From: Bacteroidales bacterium UBA1410
Lineage (GTDB): Bacteria > Bacteroidota > Bacteroidia > Bacteroidales > Dysgonomonadaceae
Assembly: GCA_002305015.1 (NCBI GenBank)
Contig: DBPW01000014.1
Span: forward strand, 1 to 64,000
Length of the DNA stretch: 64,000 bases
Reading direction: 5' to 3'
The notes under the pieces are model-generated. The model searched no databases. It was given only the letters and a program-made list of their open reading frames with translations, and was not told the origin of the DNA. Position numbers and translations under genes: made by a program. Each line of letters starts with the position of its first letter. The first letter of the stretch is position 1. Shown piece after piece: positions 26,284-32,935 of the stretch.

Positions 26284-27186
26284 CTACCAAAGCGGTGAAG
26301 GATAAACTCCTTCATCTACCAGTTTCTGAAGTTTGGCAACCACGTCGGGGCGATCTTCGGGATACGTTACTCCAAACCATTTTGAAGGAGTATCCAATAC
26401 TTTTACAGTTGCCATTTTATTAGTAACCAAATGATTAATAAGTAAAGGTATAAAGTATTCAGCCGTAATATTTTCGGCATTCTTTTTAAGAAAATCCACA
26501 AAATAATCTTCGGAATAAGCAAAATAATCGGGCGTGAATCCCCACATATTCATAGAAACAGGAGTATTGTCATCAATAGCCACCCAATTATTGTTTTCGT
26601 CCTTATATTTAACGACACCGTCGATACGCATCACCTGAGTACGTTCTACAATTCCAAGAAGATTATGATTTTCATCCACTTCACAAATGCCGCGGGCTAC
26701 TGCTCCACTTTCCGAAAGGGTGTTCCCTACTCTGTATCCTACCATACAGTACAGGTTTTTGCTGTTGGAAAGTTGAGACAAAAAATTCCCCAAAACCCGA
26801 TAACTTTCCCTTCCATAGAAATCGTCCGCATTGATAACGGCAAAGGGTTCATTAATCACCTCTTTTCCCATCATTACGGCATGATTGGTTCCCCATGGTT
26901 TTACACGATTTGCCGGCACGGTAAAACCTTCGGGTAATTTATCCAATTCTTGAAAAACCAATTCCACAGGGATTTTTTGTTCATATTTTTTTACGATCTT
27001 TTCCCTGAAATCATTTTCAAACGATTTACGAATAACAAAAACAAGCTTGCCAAATCCTGCGTTTATAGCATCATAAATGGAATAATCCATAATGGTTTCT
27101 CCCGAAGGGCCAACCCCATCCAATTGCTTAAGACCTCCGTAACGACTGCCCATCCCTGCAGCTAATACAAACAATGTTGGTTTCAT
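26284..27186 (-). CDS. sugar-phosphate nucleotidyltransferase family protein
   Basis: This 300-aa GT-A-fold protein has the nucleotide-binding N-terminus VLAAGMGSRYGGLKQLDGVG, the metal Asp pair in VINADDFYGRES, and a sugar-site Glu in GVVKYKDE. It resembles NTP_transferase proteins of Bacteroidetes that are often annotated only as nucleotidyltransferase. The sugar substrate and product cannot be inferred. It ends 52 nt upstream of the CNNM/CorC-type gene start and may be cotranscribed with it. Confidence 0.82.
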   Translation of the reverse strand: MKPTLFVLAAGMGSRYGGLKQLDGVGPSGETIMDYSIYDAINAGFGKLVFVIRKSFENDFREKIVKKYEQKIPVELVFQELDKLPEGFTVPANRVKPWGTNHAVMMGKEVINEPFAVINADDFYGRESYRVLGNFLSQLSNSKNLYCMVGYRVGNTLSESGAVARGICEVDENHNLLGIVERTQVMRIDGVVKYKDENNNWVAIDDNTPVSMNMWGFTPDYFAYSEDYFVDFLKKNAENITAEYFIPLLINHLVTNKMATVKVLDTPSKWFGVTYPEDRPDVVAKLQKLVDEGVYPSPLW

Positions 27187-27221
27187 ATTTCTTTATTTAG
27201 ATAAAATTTTTACTATATCCG

Positions 27222-27229
27222 CAAATTTA
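27222..27229 (-). promoter_or_regulatory. -7 element upstream of the nucleotidyltransferase gene
   Basis: TAAATTTG on the minus strand fits TAnnTTTG, 35 nt before the ATG at 27186. The -33 region shows ATG instead of TTG at a spacing of 20 nt. Confidence 0.4.
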
Positions 27230-27290
27230 CTGATATACTTTTTATATTGCATGGTTTTGGCGTTATTTCTTTTAACTTTTTGTGAAAAAT

Positions 27291-27959
27291 CTAAATTTCG
27301 AATGCTTTCCACAAAGGATCATCGGGCACCGGAGCCGTTATGTTGATGATCTGTTTAGAAACCGGGTGAACAAAAGATATATTTCTTGCATGCAAAGAAA
27401 TACTGCCGTCGGGATTAGAACGCTGAGCACCATATTTTAAATCGCCTTTGATCGGCAAACCGATTTTTGCCAGCTGACATCGAATCTGATGATGGCGTCC
27501 GGTTTCAATTTTTACTTCAAGAAGATAATATTTTTGGGATCGTCCAATAAGCTTATAGTGAAGTACTGCTTTTTGAGTGTGCGGCTTTTCCGTATCATAT
27601 GCAGTAGATTTATTATTTTTTTCGTTCTTAATCAAATAATGAACTAACACCCCTTCATTCTGAGGTGGAACATCTTTTACAATAGCCCAATAGGTTTTAT
27701 CGACCTCTCCCTTTTTAAACATTTCGTTCAGTCGGGTAAGCGCTTTACTTGTTTTAGCAAATACGACTACTCCGCTAGTAGGTCTGTCGAGCCGATGAAC
27801 AACTCCGCAAAAAACATTCCCCGGCTTATTATATTTTTCCTTTAAATAATCTTTTACCATATCCGACAATGGCTTATCGCCTGTCTTATCACCTTGTACA
27901 ATCTCTTTCGGAGATTTATTTACAATGATGATATGGTTGTCTTCGTATAATACTTCCAT
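27291..27959 (-). CDS. RluA-family RNA pseudouridine synthase
   Basis: The 222-aa protein is a short RluA-type enzyme with the catalytic Asp in GVVHRLDRPTSGVVVFAK and no S4 domain. Later motifs are TGRHHQIRCQLAKIG and the terminal LHARNISFVHPVS. The uridine it modifies (rRNA or tRNA) is not clear. I use the ATG at 27959 because the family begins at MEVLYEDNHIIIVNK; the frame is open to 27986. It lies downstream of fabG with a terminator-like hairpin between. Confidence 0.9.
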   Translation of the reverse strand: MEVLYEDNHIIIVNKSPKEIVQGDKTGDKPLSDMVKDYLKEKYNKPGNVFCGVVHRLDRPTSGVVVFAKTSKALTRLNEMFKKGEVDKTYWAIVKDVPPQNEGVLVHYLIKNEKNNKSTAYDTEKPHTQKAVLHYKLIGRSQKYYLLEVKIETGRHHQIRCQLAKIGLPIKGDLKYGAQRSNPDGSISLHARNISFVHPVSKQIINITAPVPDDPLWKAFEI

Positions 27960-27977
27960 CTTAAAAAACAATAAATG

Positions 27978-28003
27978 AAGAGACACAAAAAATCGTGCCT
28001 CTT
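27978..28003 (-). terminator. terminator-like hairpin after fabG
   Basis: A 9-bp inverted repeat with one mismatch (AAGAGACAC at 27978-27986, GTGCCTCTT at 27995-28003) lies 32 nt past the fabG stop. On the minus strand it leads into a T-rich stretch. It may attenuate rather than stop reading into the pseudouridine synthase gene. Confidence 0.45.
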
Positions 28004-28034
28004 ATGAAAAATCGAAATAGGAAATAATTGCAAA

Positions 28035-28781
28035 TCATGTATTCATGCCACCACAAACATTGATCACCTGCCCACTTACATAGGAAGACAGTTCCGAAGC
28101 AAGGAAAAGAGCAACATTGGCGACATCATCGGGTGTACCGCCTCGTCGCAAGGGAATTCGCTCTGCCCATTGTTTGCGTACTTCTTCCGAAAGGGCTCCC
28201 GTCATATCGGTGATAATAAATCCCGGAGCGATAGCATTAACCCGAATGTTTCGTGAACCGATTTCTTTAGCCATCGATTTGGTCAGGCCTATCAGCCCGG
28301 CTTTAGAAGCTGAATAGTTGGACTGACCGGCATTACCCGACACACCTACAACGGAACTCATATTGATAATACTACCCGATTTCTGACGCATCATTTGAGG
28401 TGTAACGGCATGAATAAAGTTGAATGCCGACTTCAGATTTACCTTAATCACGATATCCCATTGTTGTTCTGTCATACGAACCATCAATCCATCGCGCGTA
28501 ATCCCGGCATTATTCACCAAAATATCTATTCGCCCGAAATCCTTGATGATTTCATCCACTACTTTATGCGCCTCCTCAAAATTGGATGCGTCCGACGCAT
28601 ATCCTTTTACTTTCGTACCTAAAGCAGCAATTTCGTTTTCGGTTGCTTTAGCATTCTCATCGATGATCAAATCCGTAAACGCAATATTTGCTCCTTCAGA
28701 AGCATACTTAAGCGCAATAGCCTTACCTATTCCTCGTGCTGCGCCGGTAATTAAAGCTGTTTTACCTTCTAATAATTTCAT
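28035..28781 (-). CDS. fabG: 3-oxoacyl-[acyl-carrier-protein] reductase
   Basis: This NADPH-dependent short-chain dehydrogenase performs the first reduction of fatty acid elongation. The 248-aa protein shows the cofactor loop TGAARGIGKA, the structural NNAG, the catalytic Ser in INMSSVVG, and Tyr/Lys in YSASKAG. The C-terminal SGQVINVCGGMNT is typical of FabG. It lies 32 nt after the TetR gene, so its expression may follow that regulator. Confidence 0.92.
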   Translation of the reverse strand: MKLLEGKTALITGAARGIGKAIALKYASEGANIAFTDLIIDENAKATENEIAALGTKVKGYASDASNFEEAHKVVDEIIKDFGRIDILVNNAGITRDGLMVRMTEQQWDIVIKVNLKSAFNFIHAVTPQMMRQKSGSIINMSSVVGVSGNAGQSNYSASKAGLIGLTKSMAKEIGSRNIRVNAIAPGFIITDMTGALSEEVRKQWAERIPLRRGGTPDDVANVALFLASELSSYVSGQVINVCGGMNT

Positions 28782-28813
28782 TTTTTATTGGTTTAAATTG
28801 AACGCCTTTATTT

Positions 28814-29392
28814 TTACTTATTATATAAGCCCTTAAATATCAGATTAATAATCGTATTTCTATCCGATTTATTATTAATATTTAGGCCTAATACCCCCCG
28901 AATTACGGGCACTTCGAGCCCTTTTAATGCATAATGGAGAATTTGTGCTGTTTTGGGGATATCTGAAATTTCGAAAATTTTTGTTCGGACCCCTTCTTCC
29001 AAAATATGTTGTAAATAAGCTATTTCTTTACGGTCAAACTCCTTTCGCACATACTCCACACGCCAAATATCTCTAAAAAAATCTGCGCGTAAAGTACCAT
29101 TACGTCTCACCACCTCTTTAATGGCTTCCAAACGGGTGAAAAAGAAAAGCATGAGTTTATCGTCAGCCTTCAAATTTCTTCTAATCACATCCTCCAATTG
29201 AAGATAAATACTTTCAAGTTCCGATTGAATTACCGCATTATAAATATCCTGCTTACTCTTAAAATAGGTATATAATGTTCTACGACCCTTATTTGAAGCT
29301 TCGGCTATATCGTTCATCGTCGTATTTTCAATCCCCTTTTGGGCAAAAAGCCGACGTGCCACCTCAATCAATGTTTGCCTTGTTTTCGACAT
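28814..29392 (-). CDS. TetR/AcrR-family regulator
   Basis: The 192-aa protein has the TetR helix-turn-helix in the first 50 residues (ARRLFAQKGIENTTMNDIAE and GRRTLYTYFKSKQDI) and an all-helical ligand domain. I use the ATG at 29392 because the DNA-binding domain starts directly after it; the frame is open to 29452, beyond the promoter -7 box. It is upstream of fabG in one transcript, so control of fatty acid synthesis is a fair guess. A long palindrome overlaps its promoter, pointing to self-repression. Confidence 0.9.
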   Translation of the reverse strand: MSKTRQTLIEVARRLFAQKGIENTTMNDIAEASNKGRRTLYTYFKSKQDIYNAVIQSELESIYLQLEDVIRRNLKADDKLMLFFFTRLEAIKEVVRRNGTLRADFFRDIWRVEYVRKEFDRKEIAYLQHILEEGVRTKIFEISDIPKTAQILHYALKGLEVPVIRGVLGLNINNKSDRNTIINLIFKGLYNK

Positions 29393-29407
29393 TGCTATCA
29401 TTTCAAA

Positions 29408-29432
29408 TGCACACATTCGAAATATGTGAGCA
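29408..29432. promoter_or_regulatory. TetR operator candidate
   Basis: TGCACACAT at 29408-29416 and ATGTGAGCA at 29424-29432 form an inverted repeat with 8 of 9 pairs across a 7-nt spacer. It lies just ahead of the TetR gene and covers the predicted transcription start and the edge of the -7 box, a standard place for an autorepressor. Confidence 0.6.
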
Positions 29433-29438
29433 AAAGTA
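29431..29438 (-). promoter_or_regulatory. -7 element of the tetR-fabG promoter
   Basis: TACTTTTG on the minus strand matches TAnnTTTG. A TTG lies 24 nt upstream, farther than usual. The predicted start near 29424 falls inside the palindrome. Confidence 0.5.
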
Positions 29439-29526
29439 AGATAAAGTTTCAAAAATTAAAAGCAATTCCCTGCAAAAAACAACTACAATGGAAACGTCAA
29501 CCGGTGACCTTCGATTTAGCTTGTTC

Positions 29527-29567
29527 TTCGCTCTTCCTTCGCTCCTCCTTCGCTCTTCCTTCGCTTC
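29527..29567. repeat. 11-nt tandem repeat, 3.7 copies
   Basis: TTCGCTCTTCC, TTCGCTCCTCC, TTCGCTCTTCC and the partial TTCGCTTC follow each other without gaps at 29527, 29538, 29549 and 29560. An inverted pair TCCCTGC (29467-29473) and GCAGGGA (29571-29577) brackets the array. I see no coding frame or promoter here. Confidence 0.85.
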
Positions 29568-29660
29568 AAGGCAGGGACAACGACATCATATTCCGCGAAA
29601 CCGGTGTAAAATAAACCTACGCCTTTGCCGCCTGTAGTGCGGGGTACAAAGGTGGGACCA

Positions 29661-29748
29661 ATGCAAAATTAATGCAAAAATGATGGGAGGGTGATGCAAG
29701 CTTGATGCAAGGATGGTGCAGCCTTGGTACGGACTTGGTGCAGAGAAG
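29661..29748. repeat. degenerate 11-nt period array, 8 units
   Basis: A core related to ATGCAA recurs exactly every 11 nt at 29661, 29672, 29683, 29694, 29705, 29716, 29727 and 29738. It drifts from ATGCAA to GTGCAG and GTACGG along the array. The sequence is unrelated to the other 11-nt array 90 nt to the left. A perfect 7-bp inverted pair (GTCCTGA at 29758-29764, TCAGGAC at 29794-29800) follows it. Confidence 0.75.
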
Positions 29749-29828
29749 GGGTGTCTTGTCCTGAAATACGCTTACCGTAAATGTAAACGAAAATCAGGAC
29801 GAAATAACCTCGCCATTTTTTCTTTTCG

Positions 29829-29860
29829 TTTGTTTTTTTAGGAATTATACTTTAATTTTG
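29829..29860 (+). promoter_or_regulatory. consensus promoter of trpB2
   Basis: TTTG at 29829-29832 and TAATTTTG at 29853-29860, 20 nt apart, match both halves of the Bacteroidetes consensus. The start would be near 29867, about 36 nt before the ATG at 29903. This excludes the upstream TTG (29858), which lies inside the -7 box. Confidence 0.75.
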
Positions 29861-29902
29861 CATCACATAATCGCAAAAGCAGGACAAATAGTTAGAAATT
29901 TT

Positions 29903-31258
29903 ATGAAGAGAACAAAAAAATTCATGTTGCCGGAAACAGCAATACCTACACAATGGTATAATATTGTTGCTGAAATGCAAAACAAACCTTTGCCGATGAT
30001 AAATCCGCAAACCAATGAACCGCTCAAAGCCGAAGATCTCTTTCCGCTATTTGCAGAAGAATTGGCAAGGCAAGAACTGAATGACAACGATGTATGGATC
30101 GATATTCCCGACGAAGTTCGCGAAAAATATAAAATCTACCGACCCACGCCACTCGTAAGGGCATATGAACTGGAAAAAGCCCTTGATACACCGGCTCATA
30201 TTTATTTCAAAAACGAAAGTGTAAGTCCTGTCGGCTCTCATAAACTCAATTCGGCGCTAGCACAAGCCTATTACAACAAAAAAGAAGGGGTAACCAATTT
30301 AACTACAGAAACCGGTGCCGGTCAATGGGGAACAGCACTGGCTTTTGCATCAAAAACTTTTGGCCTTGAACTTGCCGTTTACATGGTGAAGATCAGTTAC
30401 GAACAAAAACCTTACCGCCGTTCTCTCATGCAAACATGGGGAGCTCAAGTCATCGCTTCGCCCAGCATGTCCACAAAAGCCGGAAGAAAAATCATAACTG
30501 AAAATCCCAATTATCAAGGAAGTTTAGGTACAGCCATTTCCGAAGCGATAGAACTCGCCATGCAAACGCCCAACTGTAAATATGCATTGGGAAGCGTGTT
30601 GAATCATGTAGCTTTACATCAGACCGTAATCGGCCTTGAAGCCGAAAAACAAATGGAAATGGCAGATGAATATCCCGATATTGTAATCGGCTGTTTTGGC
30701 GGAGGATCAAATTTTTCCGGAATATCGTTTCCTTTCCTACGCCACAATCTGAAAGGCGAAACCCACACCCGTTTTATCGCAGCCGAACCATCCTCTTGCC
30801 CAAAACTCACCCGAGGCCGTTTTCAATATGACTATGGCGATGAGATCGGATATACCCCACTAATTCCCATGTATACACTGCATCATAATTTTGCTCCTGC
30901 CAATATTCATGCCGGTGGGCTGCGTTATCATGGTGCAGGAAGCATCGTAAGTCAACTGCACAAAGATAATCTGGTGGAAGCCGTCGATGTAAATCAACTC
31001 GATACCTTCAAAGCCGGAATTCTGTTTGCCCGCACAGAAGGCATCATTCCTGCACCGGAATCGAATCACGCCATTGCAGTAGCCATTGATGAAGCACTGA
31101 AAGCCAAGGAAGAAGGAGTAAAAAAGACTATCCTTTTCAATTTATCGGGTCACGGTTTACTCGATATGAGTGCTTATGATCAATATCTTGCAGGAGATCT
31201 CAGTAATCATGAATTGAAGGATGAAGAACTTAATAAATATTTCGAAAGTAAATCTTAA
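29903..31258 (+). CDS. trpB2: TrpB2-type tryptophan synthase beta chain
   Basis: The 451-aa PLP enzyme belongs to the TrpB2 branch, which can make tryptophan from indole and serine without the usual TrpA partner. The PLP lysine is in SPVGSHKLNSALAQAY, and the phosphate-binding glycine loop is IGCFGGGSNFSG. The N-terminus MKRTKKFMLPETAIPTQWYN and the C-terminal LFNLSGHGLLDMSAY are typical of this branch. It stands alone, without trpA or other trp genes, as is common for TrpB2. The ATG start is fixed by the promoter position. Confidence 0.92.
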   Translation: MKRTKKFMLPETAIPTQWYNIVAEMQNKPLPMINPQTNEPLKAEDLFPLFAEELARQELNDNDVWIDIPDEVREKYKIYRPTPLVRAYELEKALDTPAHIYFKNESVSPVGSHKLNSALAQAYYNKKEGVTNLTTETGAGQWGTALAFASKTFGLELAVYMVKISYEQKPYRRSLMQTWGAQVIASPSMSTKAGRKIITENPNYQGSLGTAISEAIELAMQTPNCKYALGSVLNHVALHQTVIGLEAEKQMEMADEYPDIVIGCFGGGSNFSGISFPFLRHNLKGETHTRFIAAEPSSCPKLTRGRFQYDYGDEIGYTPLIPMYTLHHNFAPANIHAGGLRYHGAGSIVSQLHKDNLVEAVDVNQLDTFKAGILFARTEGIIPAPESNHAIAVAIDEALKAKEEGVKKTILFNLSGHGLLDMSAYDQYLAGDLSNHELKDEELNKYFESKS

Positions 31259-31324
31259 TAAGTTTAAAATAAGATGTTTTTAAACATAAATCGGACATAT
31301 TTCCCTAAAAAAGTTAGAAATTTA

Positions 31325-31356
31325 TTTGGTAATTAAAAGCAGATTTACTATCTTTG
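31325..31356 (+). promoter_or_regulatory. consensus promoter of the structured RNA
   Basis: TTTG at 31325-31328 and TATCTTTG at 31349-31356 are 20 nt apart, a full match to the Bacteroidetes consensus. No long reading frame follows. The predicted transcript starts near 31363. Confidence 0.75.
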
Positions 31357-31362
31357 AAATGC

Positions 31363-31611
31363 AAAACAAGAGAGTTATTGCCGCATTGGTCGATTGGGAA
31401 ACTCATCAATAACATTTTAGAAACCGAGATCGTTTTTGTTGTCAATGGCGGGCCGCATCCTTCGGGACAAGCCTTCGGGCTCGGCGGATTACAAAGACAA
31501 CAAGACCCTCAAATCCTGTCATAAGGAGTTTCGTCTTAATTCCACCGATGCGGCTTCTTATAAAAAGCAGATCGGCAAAAGTTCATCTTTTTGCGATCTG
31601 CTTTTCTTTTT
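31363..31611 (+). ncRNA. structured non-coding RNA, 6S-like candidate
   Basis: About 250 nt lie between a consensus promoter and a strong terminator. The ends pair over 11 positions (31380-31390 with 31544-31554, one wobble). A second stem pairs GAAACTC (31398-31404) with GAGTTTC (31526-31532). A third pairs TTGTTGTC (31436-31443) with GACAACAA (31496-31503). At the tip, CCGC/GCGG encloses two UUCG-capped hairpins (TCC-TTCG-GGA and AGCC-TTCG-GGCT). A long rod with a large internal bubble matches the architecture of 6S RNA, but I cannot confirm the family. The only open frame (31436-31618) runs through the terminator and is not credible. Confidence 0.65.
31562..31611 (+). terminator. strong intrinsic terminator
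   Basis: A perfect 12-bp stem (AAAAGCAGATCG at 31563-31574, CGATCTGCTTTT at 31594-31605) is extended by five more pairs after a bulged G and is followed by CTTTTTA. It ends the structured RNA 20 nt before the first chromate transporter gene. Confidence 0.85.
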
Positions 31612-31631
31612 ATTATAAAACTTATACTAAA

Positions 31632-32180
31632 ATGAAACGGTATCTGGAACTGTTTCTCGTTTTTTTTAAAATCGGAGCATTCACTTTCGGGGGTGGTTAT
31701 GCAATGATACCCCTTATCCGTAACGAAGTAGTAAAAAAGAGAAATTGGCTGGAAGACGATGAATTTATGGATATGCTGGCCATAGCCCAATCCATGCCGG
31801 GACCCATGGCATTAAACACCGCTTTATTTGTAGGCAACAAACGCTTTGGATTCAAGGGAAGTTTGTTTTCCGCTTTAGGCATCATTCTTCCCTCGTTTAT
31901 CATCATTCTTTTCATTGCCATAATTTTCACGCAATTCAAAAATAATCCGATTGTCGAACGTATCTTCAAAGGTATCCGTCCGGCTGTAGTAGCCTTGATT
32001 GCTGCTCCATTAACAGGATTAAGCAAATCAGCCGGAATCTCCCGAAAAAATGCATGGATACCTCTTGTTGTGGTCCTAGCCGTATGGCTGTTGAAAATAT
32101 CACCGGCATACATCATTGCCGCCGCCATACTTTCAGGTGTTTTCTATCCGATTTACCTCAAAAAAAGAATAAAGCGATAA
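31632..32180 (+). CDS. chrA: chromate transporter, first half-size subunit
   Basis: This 182-aa membrane protein is a single-domain (short) CHR family member. The N-terminal signature FFKIGAFTFGGGYAMIPLI and the downstream AQSMPGPMALNTALFVG are conserved. Short CHR proteins act as pairs of opposite topology; the second gene follows after 2 nt. The family exports chromate or sulfate-like anions; many Bacteroidetes members are untested. The frame is open to 31548, but that stretch crosses the terminator stem, so I use the ATG at 31632. Confidence 0.88.
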   Translation: MKRYLELFLVFFKIGAFTFGGGYAMIPLIRNEVVKKRNWLEDDEFMDMLAIAQSMPGPMALNTALFVGNKRFGFKGSLFSALGIILPSFIIILFIAIIFTQFKNNPIVERIFKGIRPAVVALIAAPLTGLSKSAGISRKNAWIPLVVVLAVWLLKISPAYIIAAAILSGVFYPIYLKKRIKR

Positions 32181-32182
32181 CC

Positions 32183-32743
32183 ATGAAACTAATCGAACTA
32201 TACGTTGCATTGTTTCTATCCTTTCTCAAAATCGGATTATTTGGTTTTGGAGGCGGATACGCCATGCTTCCCCTTATCCGGCACGAAGTTGTAGATGCTC
32301 ACCCTTGGATTTCGATCTACGATTTTACCGATATCGTAGCCATATCTCAAACCACTCCGGGACCCATAGCATTCAATTCTGCCACCTACGTGGGATATGC
32401 TGCCGTTTCGAACATGGGTTTTTCGACTTTTCAAGGCATATTGGGCTCCGCCATTTGCACACTGGCAGTAAGCCTTCCTTCATTTGTCATTATGACTCTC
32501 ATCTGTGCCTTTTTCTTTAAAGTAAAAAACAATCCGCTGGTGCGTTCCACCCTTTCGGTACTCAAACCTACCATCATCGGTTTAATTGCTTCTGCTGCAC
32601 TCATGCTGATTAACAAAGCCAATTTCATCGATTATAAAAGTTGGATTATTTTCGGAAGTGTATTCCTTGCATCGATAAAAAGGGTAGATCCTATTTTGTT
32701 GATTGCTCTTTCGGGGGTGACAGGTATGCTCCTGTATCACTAG
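32183..32743 (+). CDS. chrA: chromate transporter, second half-size subunit
   Basis: The 186-aa partner has the same signature, FLKIGLFGFGGGYAMLPLI, then ISQTTPGPIAFNSATYVG and four or five further hydrophobic segments. It starts 2 nt after the first chromate gene. I use the ATG at 32183 because the signature begins there; the frame is open back to 32054, inside the first gene. Substrate specificity is not visible. Confidence 0.88.
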   Translation: MKLIELYVALFLSFLKIGLFGFGGGYAMLPLIRHEVVDAHPWISIYDFTDIVAISQTTPGPIAFNSATYVGYAAVSNMGFSTFQGILGSAICTLAVSLPSFVIMTLICAFFFKVKNNPLVRSTLSVLKPTIIGLIASAALMLINKANFIDYKSWIIFGSVFLASIKRVDPILLIALSGVTGMLLYH

Positions 32744-32868
32744 CAGCTATTTTTACCCGAATAGATCATTTGATGTTAAGAATATGTATTTTTCCATAAA
32801 ACGACAGTTTCTCAAAAAAATGAAGGCCTGAATCCATAAAATAATTATGAATTAAAATGGAAAAATGG

Positions 32869-32876
32869 TACTTTTG
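32869..32876 (+). promoter_or_regulatory. -7 element upstream of maeB
   Basis: TACTTTTG fits TAnnTTTG and lies 60 nt before the malic enzyme ATG. No TTG is present at -33. The 190-nt gap shows nothing else I can name. Confidence 0.45.
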
Positions 32877-32935
32877 TGACAATTTTTAAATGAAATTACA
32901 GATATTATTTTACTCTATTACATAAAATCCGATTT

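Noticed and set aside
29527..29748. CRISPR array
   Set aside because: The units are 11 nt without spacers, and no cas genes are in the window.
31436..31618. 60-codon frame across the structured RNA
   Set aside because: It runs through the UUCG hairpins and the terminator stem; pairing explains the sequence better than coding.
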